Made by a program: the position numbers and the translations under genes | From: Hydra vulgaris | Taxonomy: Eukaryota > Cnidaria > Hydrozoa > Anthoathecata > Hydridae | DNA: 64,000 nt | Reading direction: 5' to 3' | Assembly: GCF_038396675.1 (NCBI RefSeq) | Contig: NC_088921.1 | Span: 20,965,001 to 21,029,000, forward strand | Part shown: positions 19,218 to 30,062 of the stretch, one piece after another | Position numbering within the stretch: position 1 is the first letter of the stretch | How the letters are laid out: each line of letters opens with the position of its first letter | Notes under the pieces: model-generated | What the model was told of the DNA's origin: nothing | The model's input: only the letters and a program-made list of their open reading frames with translations | The model's database searches: none

Positions 19218-19959
19218 ATCTGTTCTTATCAGTTTAATATCTGGTACGCCGGCACAGTCCGGCTCATATATTAATCTGATTTTTGGCATTAGGTCATGGG
19301 ATCATAGGTTTACCTTGCCCTGACCACGGGTTGCCTCGGCTTTGCACTACTGCTGAGCGCGGCCCAGATTGGAAAAAAGAAAATATCTTCACTTTCAGAG
19401 TGTCTAACATCGCTAATGGTCTCAGCTGCTGCTGCTGATGATGCTGCTGATGATGACGACGACGAAAATGATTAGACGTTCTAATTCAAACCACAAGTAC
19501 ATTGTTGAAGACGGCGTCAGTCCGACTATGTCTGCAGTGTTCAGTTATCGCTTCTCGGCCTAATGGCTAAGATCAAGTGTAGTATCTGTTCTTATCAGTT
19601 TAATATCTGGTACGCCGGCACAGTCCGGCTCATATATTAATCTGATTTTTGGCATTAGGTCATGGGATCATAGGTTTACCTTGCCCTGACCACGGGTTGC
19701 CTCGGCTTTGCACTACTGCTGAGCGCGGCCCAGATTGGAAAAAAGAAAATATCTTCACTTTCAGAGTGTCTAACATCGCTAATGGTCTCAGCTGCTGCTG
19801 CTGATGATGCTGCTGATGATGACGACGACGAAAATGATTAGACGTTCTAATTCAAACCACAAGTACATTGTTGAAGACGGCGTCAGTCCGACTATGTCTG
19901 CAGTGTTCAGTTATCGCTTCTCGGCCTAATGGCTAAGATCAAGTGTAGTATCTGTTCTT
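19216..19959 (+). repeat. U2 repeat block between E6 and E7
   Basis: U2 nt 36-190 (19216-19370, first base changed to T), one complete unit, then U2 nt 1-47 (19913-19959) cut by E7. Confidence 0.94.
19547..19736 (+). ncRNA. U2: U2 snRNA, complete copy
   Basis: Intact gene between E6 and E7. Confidence 0.95.
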
Positions 19960-21756
19960 GATTTTTAGTCATTAGGTGTTTAATTGGGCTAGTGATTGCT
20001 TTCGGTGAGGTCTACGTGCCTCTTAGTGTGTATTAAGAAGTTTACCCTACCTCTACAACGGGTTGCCTGTAAGGCAACTTTAGTTTGTTGAAGGTTGTGT
20101 GAACTATTAGAGTGTTTTTGAGTGACCGAGAGGAAAAAGAGTAGTTAGTACACGTAGTGTACTACTAGTATGGATACAAATTCATTAGAAATTGATACGG
20201 ACAATATAGGCAGTATTGCCACCACTAAAAGCTATTGTCAAGCTATTAAATCATCGAACCAACCGATTAAGTACAGCGTTTTAAGTAGGACTCTTTTGTG
20301 TCATAAGACTCAAAATTGTTCAGAGCTTGATATTTTGTCGGCTATCGAAGATGCAGGTCTAGATGATGATCTGGAGGGATTTCAGATTATTCGTAACGGA
20401 ACTATGATTGAGCTGGTCATGAAATCCGACAGAGCAAAATCGTTGCTCCAAGATAAAGGTCTTTGTGTTAACGGTGTAATACATCGTTTTCATAACTCAA
20501 CTCCAACTCGAAATATTAGCAAACGTATTGCGGTATCCGTTATTGGATTACCTCTAGAAAAAAAGGAGTTTCCAGTCGGGAAAGCGCTTGAAGACTTAGG
20601 CTATGGTAAACATATTCACACAAGACCAGTGTTTAAAAAAACACCAAAGAATAAAACACCGTACTTTTCTGGCATTTTAGTTGTCATTATTGACAACATC
20701 TTAAAACCAATTCCTCGAAACCTAAGACTAAGGGGATATAATCTTAGAATCGTCTATACAGGACAAGATCAACCAAAAGCTAATCTAAACGAAATAGAAA
20801 CACAAAAAACACCATTAACTGATAGAGTAGAGAAGGAATCAACGGATAGTAAAATCGGACCTGAAATAGAGAAAAAAGAACTAAATGAAACATTAATTAA
20901 TAAAGAAAAATCAACTGTAAACATAGAAACAGCGGAACCAATAAAGGTAGCAAATCCAAATGATTTAGCACCTCAAAGTACTAAAAGTGAAAACAATATC
21001 ACAACTGAAAGAGGTGTTATGGATAATATATCAACAGAAGATTTAGAAGAAGGAGAAATTACCATACTTGAAGAACTTGAGGACATGAACCATTTAGAAA
21101 TAGTAGAATTTAACTGGAAAGCTTTTAAAAATTTTGACAGATATAACTGCTCCGAAGAAGAATTAAATAAACTAAAGAGGTATAAAAAGGCTGAGTGGGA
21201 CGAGTACGAGTCAGAGCGTCGTAACTACAGAGCACTAGAAAAAAAGCAACAAAGAAAAGGGATGTTGACGCCAATTTCTTTTAAAGCTATGGATTCAGGC
21301 GAAATGTATTCTTATAATAAAAAAGAATTTAAAAACTATTACGAAGAAGACTATTCAACTGATGATGAAGAAAAATACGTAGCACATAAAAAAGCGGAAT
21401 GGGATCAACGAAGAAAAGAATTTACTATGTTTATTAAAGACCACGAAAAAAAACAAAAGGAAAGACAGAATAAATTACAACTAAATCTAATAAAAAAAGA
21501 AAAAAGGCAAAAACTGATTGAATAAACTATAACCTATTTTAATTATATATTAAACTATTCCAAAACGTATTACAAATATAATAAAACAAAATAATAACTA
21601 TAACAATTGTTTTTAAGTCATCTCCTAGAGATACTTTCTAAACTCTTAATAACTCAGTAAAACAAAAATAAAATGAAAACAAAAATAAAAATATAAAACA
21701 CAAAAACAAAATATAAAACCATAAAATTTAATTAATAAACAAAAAATATAAAATTG

Positions 21757-21800
<44 letters not shown>
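19960..21800 (+). mobile_element. E7: full-length group A ORF1-only retrotransposon
   Basis: Nearly identical to E4; I see two base differences in the ORF and a longer poly(A). Like E4 it lacks the CTTGGACTAGTAGGTAG tail. A 12-bp target-site duplication flanks it. Confidence 0.92.
20170..21525 (+). CDS. ORF1 protein, group A, 451 aa (E7)
   Basis: It differs from the E4 protein only at residue 13 (Gly here, Asp in E4). All RNA-binding blocks and both FKNF/KKAEW units are present. A fully open frame in two near-identical copies fits recent activity of this group. Confidence 0.88.
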   Translation: MDTNSLEIDTDNIGSIATTKSYCQAIKSSNQPIKYSVLSRTLLCHKTQNCSELDILSAIEDAGLDDDLEGFQIIRNGTMIELVMKSDRAKSLLQDKGLCVNGVIHRFHNSTPTRNISKRIAVSVIGLPLEKKEFPVGKALEDLGYGKHIHTRPVFKKTPKNKTPYFSGILVVIIDNILKPIPRNLRLRGYNLRIVYTGQDQPKANLNEIETQKTPLTDRVEKESTDSKIGPEIEKKELNETLINKEKSTVNIETAEPIKVANPNDLAPQSTKSENNITTERGVMDNISTEDLEEGEITILEELEDMNHLEIVEFNWKAFKNFDRYNCSEEELNKLKRYKKAEWDEYESERRNYRALEKKQQRKGMLTPISFKAMDSGEMYSYNKKEFKNYYEEDYSTDDEEKYVAHKKAEWDQRRKEFTMFIKDHEKKQKERQNKLQLNLIKKEKRQKLIE

Positions 21801-21803
<3 letters not shown>

Positions 21804-22178
21804 TCTGTTCTTATCAGTTTAATATCTGGTACGCCGGCACAGTCCGGCTCATATATTAATCTGATTTTTGGCATTAGGTCATGGGATCATAGGTTTACCT
21901 TGCCCTGACCACGGGTTGCCTCGGCTTTGCACTACTGCTGAGCGCGGCCCAGATTGGAAAAAAGAAAATATCTTCACTTTCAGAGTGTCTAACATCGCTA
22001 ATGGTCTCAGCTGCTGCTGCTGATGATGCTGCTGATGATGACGACGACGAAAATGATTAGACGTTCTAATTCAAACCACAAGTACATTGTTGAAGACGGC
22101 GTCAGTCCGACTATGTCTGCAGTGTTCAGTTATCGCTTCTCGGCCTAATGGCTAAGATCAAGTGTAGTATCTGTTCTT
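21801..22178 (+). repeat. U2 repeat block between E7 and E8
   Basis: U2 nt 36-190 (21801-21955), a spacer, then U2 nt 1-47 (22132-22178). Confidence 0.93.
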
Positions 22179-22572
22179 ATTTCGGCTCCGGACCATCTCT
22201 CAATTGGTTTCTGGTGTTGTTAGAAAGCAGAAACAGCACAAGATCGAAACCGTGACAGTCGATAGGGGTTCTTGGCGTAGTCGTTTTTTCAGTGTCTCCT
22301 TCTACGTCCGGAAATCTCATAGCGTTCCGTCCATTCCGGACGTTAAATGGAGATAAACCATTAAGTTGGCGCTGCTCAGTTTTGGCTGAGTGGCAACTAA
22401 ACCCTTAAATGGGCCAAAAAACCCTTAAGTGGGCTAAAAAACCCTTAAATGGGACAAAATACGGAGTCTCGGCTCCCAAATAACACCGCCTTCTAGGGCC
22501 CTGTGTAAGTCTGGTTTCAGCTTCAGGTCACTCTAGTTGGTTGGTAAAAAAAAAAAAAAAAAAAAAAAAAAA
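22179..22572 (+). mobile_element. E8: U2-specific SINE-like element
   Basis: About 394 bp including poly(A), with no ORF. It is inserted at the same site with the same 12-bp duplication. The 5' part begins TTCGGCTCCGGACC. Three tandem units of about 20 bp containing CCCTTAAATGGG or CCCTTAAGTGGG (22399-22459) follow, each able to fold. The 3' tail, with CTAGGGCCCTGTGTAAGTC and CACTCTAGTTGGTTGG, is nearly identical to the tail of the group C element E16, which suggests shared mobilisation. A convincing tRNA or 5S origin was not found. Confidence 0.85.
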
Positions 22573-22903
22573 GTATCTGTTCTTATCAGTTTAATATCTG
22601 GTACGCCGGCACAGTCCGGCTCATATATTAATCTGATTTTTGGCATTAGGTCATGGGATCATAGGTTTACCTTGCCCTGACCACGGGTTGCCTCGGCTTT
22701 GCACTACTGCTGAGCGCGGCCCAGATTGGAAAAAAGAAAATATCTTCACTTTCAGAGTGTCTAACATCGCTAATGGTCTCAGCTGCTGCTGCTGATGATG
22801 CTGCTGATGATGACGACGACGAAAATGATTAGACGTTCTAATTCAAACCACAAGTACATTGTTGAAGACGGCGTCAGTCCGACTATGTCTGCAGTGTTCA
22901 GTT

Positions 22904-23093
22904 ATCGCTTCTCGGCCTAATGGCTAAGATCAAGTGTAGTATCTGTTCTTATCAGTTTAATATCTGGTACGCCGGCACAGTCCGGCTCATATATTAATCT
23001 GATTTTTGGCATTAGGTCATGGGATCATAGGTTTACCTTGCCCTGACCACGGGTTGCCTCGGCTTTGCACTACTGCTGAGCGCGGCCCAGATT
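22904..23093 (+). ncRNA. U2: U2 snRNA, complete copy
   Basis: Intact gene between the two SINE-like insertions. Confidence 0.95.
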
Positions 23094-23269
23094 GGAAAAA
23101 AGAAAATATCTTCACTTTCAGAGTGTCTAACATCGCTAATGGTCTCAGCTGCTGCTGCTGATGATGCTGCTGATGATGACGACGACGAAAATGATTAGAC
23201 GTTCTAATTCAAACCACAAGTACATTGTTGAAGACGGCGTCAGTCCGACTATGTCTGCAGTGTTCAGTT

Positions 23270-23459
23270 ATCGCTTCTCGGCCTAATGGCTAAGATCAAG
23301 TGTAGTATCTGTTCTTATCAGTTTAATATCTGGTACGCCGGCACAGTCCGGCTCATATATTAATCTGATTTTTGGCATTAGGTCATGGGATCATAGGTTT
23401 ACCTTGCCCTGACCACGGGTTGCCTCGGCTTTGCACTACTGCTGAGCGCGGCCCAGATT
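23270..23459 (+). ncRNA. U2: U2 snRNA, complete copy
   Basis: Intact gene between the two SINE-like insertions. Confidence 0.95.
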
Positions 23460-23682
23460 GGAAAAAAGAAAATATCTTCACTTTCAGAGTGTCTAACATC
23501 GCTAATGGTCTCAGCTGCTGCTGCTGATGATGCTGCTGATGATGACGACGACGAAAATGATTAGACGTTCTAATTCAAACCACAAGTACATTGTTGAAGA
23601 CGGCGTCAGTCCGACTATGTCTGCAGTGTTCAGTTATCGCTTCTCGGCCTAATGGCTAAGATCAAGTGTAGTATCTGTTCTT

Positions 23683-24046
23683 ATTTCGGCTCCGGACCAT
23701 CTCTCAATTGGTTTCGGTGTTGTTAGAAAGCAGAAACAGCACAAGATCGAAACCGTGACAGTCGATAGAGGATCTTGGCGTAGTCGCTTTTTCAGTGTCT
23801 CCTTCTACGTCCGGAAATCTCAAAGCGTTCCGTCCACTCCGGACGTTAAATGGAGATAAACCATTAAGTTGGCGCTGCTTAGTTTCGGCTGAGTGGCAAC
23901 TAAACCCTTAAATGGGCCAAAAAAACCCTTAAATGGGCTAAAAAACCCTTAAATGGGACAAAATACGGAGTCTCGGCTCCCAAATAACACCGCCTTCTAG
24001 GGCCCTGTGTAAGTCTGGTTTCAGCTTCAGGTCACTCTAGTTGGTT

Positions 24047-24078
<32 letters not shown>
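23683..24078 (+). mobile_element. E9: second U2-specific SINE-like element
   Basis: The same family as E8, differing by roughly a dozen bases (for example TTTCGG against TTTCTGG near the start). It has the same triple CCCTTAAATGGG array, the same E16-like tail and the same target-site duplication. Two independent point spectra at the same site show a transposing family rather than a single chance insertion, although array duplication followed by divergence is also possible. Confidence 0.85.
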
Positions 24079-24081
<3 letters not shown>

Positions 24082-24437
24082 TCTGTTCTTATCAGTTTAA
24101 TATCTGGTACGCCGGCACAGTCCGGCTCATATATTAATCTGATTTTTGGCATTAGGTCATGGGATCATAGGTTTACCTTGCCCTGACCACGGGTTGCCTC
24201 GGCTTTGCACTACTGCTGAGCGCGGCCCAGATTGGAAAAAAGAAAATATCTTCACTTTCAGAGTGTCTAACATCGCTAATGGTCTCAGCTGCTGCTGCTG
24301 ATGATGCTGCTGATGATGACGACGACGAAAATGATTAGACGTTCTAATTCAAACCACAAGTACATTGTTGAAGACGGCGTCAGTCCGACTATGTCTGCAG
24401 TGTTCAGTTATCGCTTCTCGGCCTAATGGCTAAGATC
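24079..24437 (+). repeat. U2 repeat block before E10, ending at U2 nt 28
   Basis: U2 nt 36-190 (24079-24233), a spacer, then U2 nt 1-28 (24410-24437). The 5' junction of E10 lies at nt 28, so nt 29-35 are missing at this locus. Confidence 0.93.
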
Positions 24438-24539
24438 TAAAAAGTCTTAGTTATTAACCGGGACAGTGGTTCCAGAAGCCTTAAAGGTTGTAAAGCTCTA
24501 TTTTCATCTTTTTTTGGTTTTTTGTATTTTAGACGTACT

Positions 24540-26291
24540 ATGGAGAAGACGCCGATTTCTCGCACTAATTCCTTCGAGCAACGCAATCGAGATGCTGCCG
24601 TTCTTGTGGAGAAGATGGAGTTGGTTCGTGATAGCGTGATCGATCGACCCGATTTTCACTCGAACATTAGCTACAGCGACGATGATCTCAGCGATAGCGA
24701 CATCGCTGAGTACAAAGAACTCGAATCTTCACGGACCGTGATGGATCGTCGGAAAATCCTATCGCCGAAAACAACCGTCCCGACCAAGACGGAAACATCC
24801 AAGGAGAAACGTTCTCCAAACAACTCTGGCGTCCCGACCGTTGTGGAGCGTCACTCCGTAAAGGAAGAAAACTTTAAGCGAACCTACTCAAACGTTGCCG
24901 CTACCTCTCGGAATGGCAGTAAACCACGATATGTCGATGAAAAACCGCAGCTTCCGAGAACTTTACTATCCAAACTGCAGAGTAAAATTACTCTCGATGA
25001 CGTATTGGTGGCTCTTGATTCTGCTAAGCTTCTGCATGATCTTGATGGAGTTCAATTGATACGGCGCTCTTCAGTGGTTGAAATTGTTATGAAGACAGAA
25101 AACTCTAAATACCGGTTACTAGAACATGGCCTCTCAATCAAAGGCTATTATCACCGTTTCTCGCTATCAACTAACAACCGAACCTTTAGGCGGCAGACAC
25201 ACGTGTCCGTTTTTGGATTACCTCTCGAAGCAAAGGTCATAAATCTTGGGTTAATTTTAGAAAATATGGGTTACGGCAAAAATGTTGCAACAAAACCAGT
25301 TATCAAATATGCTCGAAATGGTACTCCGTACTACTCTGGTGTACTGGTTGCAATTTTGGAAGATCTTCAAACACGGATCCCTGAGTTTTTGAATATCAAA
25401 GGTCACAGAGTAAAAACCATGTACACCTGGGAACCTACCGACCCAACAATCGTTTTTGAAACGCAACCAGTCATCGAGGAAGCAAATGATAATGCTGAAA
25501 AGGAAGAGAAAGTCGATCGCCCTGAAGAAGAAGGTTTGGATTTGACTGACAGTCTTGGGGAGCTGAGGAACGATGTCGAGTTTGTGGCTTCTTCCACAGA
25601 GACGGTGCTAGTAACCACATCAGCTGATGTTGATGTGGGGATACCCCCGTCCCTCGACACCTCGCTCCAGAGTTCGGAAACCGCCATACCTCCGGCAACC
25701 GCAAAATCCATTAGCGGCTTATTTAATGACATGGCAGGTGACGGCGATGTTGCTGACAATATCCCTATTATTCTGAGCGGTGAGGATGACGCATCTGTCG
25801 ACGCAGCTGCCAAGGAGAATAATGCCTCATTTACTAATGTTGAATTGGTTGCCGTTGAGAAATTGGCGGTGGAAAATATCGAAATCGATAATGCGGATGG
25901 AAAGAATCCGAAAAGGAAAAGTTCAATTCGCACCGAGAAACTTTTCGAAGATAAAAAGAAAAAAGTCGAAACGGAAACAAAACTTATTCCTAATTTGGAA
26001 CAAAATCTGTATAATATCGATTCCGCTTTTTGCAAGAAAGTACCCAAAGAAGATAGAAGTCGCTTGATCGGTCAAGTGTTGAAACTTCGTTACAGAAATC
26101 TTAAGCTGGAGGACAACCGAGAAGTTGAAAGTTTAATAGTAGAACGCGATCCAAAACAACGACGAATTATTAAGACCTCGTGGAAAAACTCGATCAATAT
26201 GAAACACAGCGCTCTCATTGAACTAGTAAACAAACAATACAGTAAATTCTGCGACGTATACAAGATTTCTTTGGAGGACGTAAGAGTATAA
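24540..26291 (+). CDS. ORF1 protein of autonomous LINE, 583 aa (E10)
   Basis: I start at the ATG at 24540 (MEKTPISRTNSF); the frame is open further upstream but without an ATG. The N-terminal 120 residues are Ser, Asp and Glu rich. RNA-binding blocks follow at about 140-290: DGVQLIRRSSVVEIVMK, HVSVFGLPLE, MGYGKNVATKPV and YYSGVLVAILED, homologous to the ORF1-only proteins. A long acidic linker leads to KRKSS and KIKRKK-like basic clusters, and a C-terminal block (about 490-583) with LRYRNLKLED and YSKFCDVYKISLED. The FKNF/KKAEW domain and CCHC knuckles are absent. By family knowledge ORF1 binds the element RNA in a ribonucleoprotein particle. Confidence 0.9.
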   Translation: MEKTPISRTNSFEQRNRDAAVLVEKMELVRDSVIDRPDFHSNISYSDDDLSDSDIAEYKELESSRTVMDRRKILSPKTTVPTKTETSKEKRSPNNSGVPTVVERHSVKEENFKRTYSNVAATSRNGSKPRYVDEKPQLPRTLLSKLQSKITLDDVLVALDSAKLLHDLDGVQLIRRSSVVEIVMKTENSKYRLLEHGLSIKGYYHRFSLSTNNRTFRRQTHVSVFGLPLEAKVINLGLILENMGYGKNVATKPVIKYARNGTPYYSGVLVAILEDLQTRIPEFLNIKGHRVKTMYTWEPTDPTIVFETQPVIEEANDNAEKEEKVDRPEEEGLDLTDSLGELRNDVEFVASSTETVLVTTSADVDVGIPPSLDTSLQSSETAIPPATAKSISGLFNDMAGDGDVADNIPIILSGEDDASVDAAAKENNASFTNVELVAVEKLAVENIEIDNADGKNPKRKSSIRTEKLFEDKKKKVETETKLIPNLEQNLYNIDSAFCKKVPKEDRSRLIGQVLKLRYRNLKLEDNREVESLIVERDPKQRRIIKTSWKNSINMKHSALIELVNKQYSKFCDVYKISLEDVRV

Positions 26292-26480
26292 TTTTTATTT
26301 TTTATTAATACTAGTATATACATTGTGTACGTAATATAATCTGCGCTTTTTGAAAAAATAATTTCTTTGAAAAAGTTCTTTTTAACTCTTTACTGAGATA
26401 AAATAAGTTGGTAATAAGTATTAGATAAATTTTGCTTAATTTTTTTAAAGTTAATGTTTTAAATCTCAGTAAAAAGAAAA

Positions 26481-29400
26481 ATGGCAGTAAGAATTCTTTC
26501 TTTAAATGTTAACGGGCTAAATAATGATTCAAAAAGACATTCGTTAATGACACTTTTTTTAAATTATGATATCATATGCCTACAAGAAACTCATTGTTGC
26601 GCTAATTTACAATCGAATTGGGAAAAAGAGTGGTTTCGAAAATCTAATGGCCATTCATTGTGGAATAGCGCTAACAATCGAGAAAAAGGTGTATCTATTT
26701 TAGTTAACAAAAATGTAATTTTAAATAACATAACACGAGATCAAAACGGTAGAATTCTTGCTGCTAACTTTATACTAAACGATAAGGTTTGTAGAATAAT
26801 AAATGTATACGGACCAAATGATCCGCAAAAAAAAGAACTTTTTTATAAATCTTTGAATAAGCACGCGCGATTGTGTGATTATTATATTCTTTTAGGTGAT
26901 TTCAATATGGTTGAGGACCCGTTTCTCGACAGAGAAAACGGGGACCGTTTTAACCCAAACAATACAATAGGTAGAAAAAATCTGAAACTGCTTACCGAAA
27001 AATATCAGTTAACTGATATTTTTCGGAAGCTGAACCCAAGTAAAAAAGTATTTTCATACGAAAACCTCAATTTTAAAAGTAGGATTGATAGGATATATGT
27101 TTCTAATAATTTGATAAATTTTATAACAACAAGCGAATACAACAAGATGGGTTGGAGTGACCATAGCTCGGTTTCCTGCAAAATCTCTTTGGAGAGGGAG
27201 AATCCGAGGGGGCCGGGATATTGGCATTTCAACTCGTCTTTATTAAATGACAAAAAGTTTATTGAAATTCTCAAAAGCGATTTTGAAGTTACTCAAAAGC
27301 AAATCATTTTTGAAAATAATAATCAAGCTTGGGAATATACCAAGTGTATGATTAGAGCTATTGCAGAAGAAAGAAGTCGCGAAATTAGAAAAGAAAATAA
27401 AGAAAAAATTACTATTTTAGAACAAGCTTTAAAAGCAGAAAATCTTAAGCGCGATAGTGATGAAGGCGAACTTAAACGAATTAAAAAAGAATTATCTGAA
27501 TTAAATAACAAGAATGGTGTGTTTATCCGAACGAAACAAGTAATAATCGAAGAGGGAGAAATACCCTCAAGATCCTTGTTTCTTTTGGAAAAACACAACC
27601 AAGGCAAAAAAACAATTAAAACAATATCCTATGAAAACAAAACTGTAAATGATACAGACGGCATTCAAAAAGTTTTGAGAAAATATTACAAAAAACTCTA
27701 TAATAACGAAAAGCTTGATGAAAATTTGCAAAACCGTTTTATTGATAAAATTCAAAATATCCTTAAAGATGATGAAAATACTTTTCTAAATGAAAAATTT
27801 ACCGTAAATGAACTTTATCAATCCGCCCTATCCCTTCAAAAAAATAAATCTCCCGGAATCGACGGAATTCCTGTCGAATTCTGGCAGAGCACATGGGGTA
27901 TTTATGGGGGGGAGTTCACACGATTGGCTAACGAAAACTTTTTTGAAAACACTCAAAACCACATTCCGTGGTCTCAGAGGACGGCCGTGATTAGTCTCCT
28001 TCCGAAGGATGGAGACTTGTCGCTGCTGCAGAACTGGAGGCCAATCTCATTGCTGTGCGCTGACTACAAGATTGTCACAAAAGCGCTGGCTTTGAGAATG
28101 GCCAAGGTTCTCGAAAAAATCCTGGAACCCTCCCAAACTTGCTCGGTACCCGGAAGAAACATCTTTTCGAACTTGTTCCTGGTTCGAGACCTCATCCATT
28201 ACACCGACGAAAAAAAGCTCGGTGCTTTCTTGATGTCTTTGGACCAGGAGAAAGCTTTCGATAAGATGGATCGCGATTTCTTAATTAAAACTTTAGAAAA
28301 ATTTAATCTTGGAAACAATTTTGTGAATGCCATTAAGCAATCTTTTAAAAATACCCAATCAATTATTTCTAACAACGGATACCTGAGCAAGCCCATTCCA
28401 ATAAAAAGGGGAGTTCGACAGGGGGATCCGATCTCCTTGATGCTTTACTGTGTGGCAGTGGAAACACTTGCCCTCGAGTTCAAACACAACCGAGGCATCG
28501 AGGGGATCGGACTCCCTGGTACAACTCCCTTGAAAGTATTGCAATTTGCAGATGACACCGCTGTAGCTTGCAGAAACCCCCAATGCCTTAGCGAAATTTT
28601 TTCAGTGCTAAAATTGTTTGAAAATGCAACAGGCTCAAACATTAATATCGCAAAAACTAAAGCCCTTGCGCTGGGGGGACTCGAGAACACAATTGATCGC
28701 TTGCATTTTAAAAACTATGTTATCGACTGGTCAAACCAAGACGGTATGAAAGTTCTTGGTATAACCTTTTTTAACAACTTAAAAAAGACAGCTGAATTTA
28801 ATTTCAATAAAGCTGTTGACAAGTTTACTAAAATTTTAAAACACTTTAAATATAGAAACGTTTCATTAAAATGCAAGGGGATGTTTGTAAACACGCTGGC
28901 CCTGTCAAAGGTCTGGTATGTTGCAAACGTCTTCCCTATGAATAAAAATCACGAAAAAACTATTAAAAAAGAAACTTCGATTTATTTGTGGCAGAGCAAC
29001 TTCGCCGAGCCAATAAAAAGAAACATCTTAAATTTAAAAATAGTCAAAGGTGGCTTAGGTATTCTCGACGTCAAAAAGCAATGTACAGCTTTAAGACTAA
29101 AGCATCTCATGCAATTTCGAGAAGACCTAAGTCCTCATGAAAATTTCTATTTAAAAAGATACTATCTTGCATACTCTTTAGACAAATATGCTAAAAAAGG
29201 TTATAGCCAATGGAACTTTCTTACCGGAGTAAACTTTCCCAAATCTTTAAAAGAACTGCCATTCTATTATGTTGATGTGGTAGAGCTTTTAAAGACTAAA
29301 CAAAATCTTTTTAAAGAAAAAAATATAACAACAAAAAAAGTTTACTCTCTCTTGGGTGACCAGGAAGATTTTCTAAATATAAATAAAACTCAAACATTCT

Positions 29401-30008
29401 GGGAAAGTACTTTCGAAACTAACATGCCTTGGGACAAGATCTGGAGTAGGTGCTTCAGATCTTACGCCCAAGGGCCTTCCCAAAACACTCAGTGGAAGTT
29501 GTTCCAAAACATTTTACCCACTAAGGAAAAATGCAAACTGTGGGCTAAAAACCGCGGGCGAGCCAATACCAATTGCCTCGTCTGCAACCAAAACGAAAAT
29601 ACATTACACCCTTTTGTATATTGCAAAGTTGCTCGAGCGGTTTGGTGTGGTTTGAAGTTTGTTTACGAGAAACTTCTGCCGCAGACAAACTTCAACACCA
29701 TTCAGGTCCTCTTTTATTTAAACATTGAGAAATTAGCGAGATTTGACCCAAAAGCAAAACTAGTTACAACCATAACAAACATTATAACTACTGAAATATG
29801 GCGCTCAAGAAACATGAGAGTAATGGAAAGTAAAATCCTCTCCCCACCCAAAATAATTAAAAACATTATTAAAGAAATTAAATATATATGGAAAATAAAA
29901 TATGAGAAATATAAACGTGAAAACAATGTTGAAAAGTTTCATACTTTGTTTTCCATTAACGATGCAATATCTAAACAAAACGAGCAAGATCTCGTGTTTA
30001 CTATATAA
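26481..30008 (+). CDS. ORF2 endonuclease-reverse transcriptase, 1175 aa (E10)
   Basis: A complete APE-type LINE polymerase. The endonuclease shows LNVNGLN (8-14), QETH (35-38), VYGPND, GDFN (139-142), SRIDR and WSDHSS. The reverse transcriptase shows WRPISLLCADYKI, LDQEKAFDKMDR with Asp588, GVRQGDPISLMLY, and FADD (689-692), a Phe for Tyr variant of the usual YADD. The C-terminal CX2CX7HX4C motif is at Cys1032, Cys1035, His1043 and Cys1048. It is about 60% like the E3 ORF2 by eye. The ATG at 26481 (AAAATGG) directly precedes the endonuclease, as in E3, E14 and E20. No stop or shift is seen. Confidence 0.96.
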   Translation: MAVRILSLNVNGLNNDSKRHSLMTLFLNYDIICLQETHCCANLQSNWEKEWFRKSNGHSLWNSANNREKGVSILVNKNVILNNITRDQNGRILAANFILNDKVCRIINVYGPNDPQKKELFYKSLNKHARLCDYYILLGDFNMVEDPFLDRENGDRFNPNNTIGRKNLKLLTEKYQLTDIFRKLNPSKKVFSYENLNFKSRIDRIYVSNNLINFITTSEYNKMGWSDHSSVSCKISLERENPRGPGYWHFNSSLLNDKKFIEILKSDFEVTQKQIIFENNNQAWEYTKCMIRAIAEERSREIRKENKEKITILEQALKAENLKRDSDEGELKRIKKELSELNNKNGVFIRTKQVIIEEGEIPSRSLFLLEKHNQGKKTIKTISYENKTVNDTDGIQKVLRKYYKKLYNNEKLDENLQNRFIDKIQNILKDDENTFLNEKFTVNELYQSALSLQKNKSPGIDGIPVEFWQSTWGIYGGEFTRLANENFFENTQNHIPWSQRTAVISLLPKDGDLSLLQNWRPISLLCADYKIVTKALALRMAKVLEKILEPSQTCSVPGRNIFSNLFLVRDLIHYTDEKKLGAFLMSLDQEKAFDKMDRDFLIKTLEKFNLGNNFVNAIKQSFKNTQSIISNNGYLSKPIPIKRGVRQGDPISLMLYCVAVETLALEFKHNRGIEGIGLPGTTPLKVLQFADDTAVACRNPQCLSEIFSVLKLFENATGSNINIAKTKALALGGLENTIDRLHFKNYVIDWSNQDGMKVLGITFFNNLKKTAEFNFNKAVDKFTKILKHFKYRNVSLKCKGMFVNTLALSKVWYVANVFPMNKNHEKTIKKETSIYLWQSNFAEPIKRNILNLKIVKGGLGILDVKKQCTALRLKHLMQFREDLSPHENFYLKRYYLAYSLDKYAKKGYSQWNFLTGVNFPKSLKELPFYYVDVVELLKTKQNLFKEKNITTKKVYSLLGDQEDFLNINKTQTFWESTFETNMPWDKIWSRCFRSYAQGPSQNTQWKLFQNILPTKEKCKLWAKNRGRANTNCLVCNQNENTLHPFVYCKVARAVWCGLKFVYEKLLPQTNFNTIQVLFYLNIEKLARFDPKAKLVTTITNIITTEIWRSRNMRVMESKILSPPKIIKNIIKEIKYIWKIKYEKYKRENNVEKFHTLFSINDAISKQNEQDLVFTI

Positions 30009-30062
30009 AGAAACAACCATATTGAAATGATCTCCCATTTCCTAGTATATGTACATATATTT

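Larger units (their letters stand above)
22573..23682 (+). repeat. U2 repeat block between E8 and E9
   Basis: U2 nt 36-190 (22573-22727), two complete genes, then U2 nt 1-47 (23636-23682) cut by E9. Confidence 0.95.

Noticed and set aside
22379-22392. TGGCTGAGTGG in E8 as a tRNA-type A box, and GATCGAAAC as a B box
   Set aside because: The B-like motif lies upstream of the A-like motif, the wrong order, and E9 has CGGC in the A-like motif. A tRNA-derived promoter is not supported.
24522-24539. Start of E10 ORF1 at 24522 and of E14 ORF1 at 41063
   Set aside because: These positions are TTG and GTG; in a eukaryotic element the first in-frame ATGs (24540 and 41096) are more likely.
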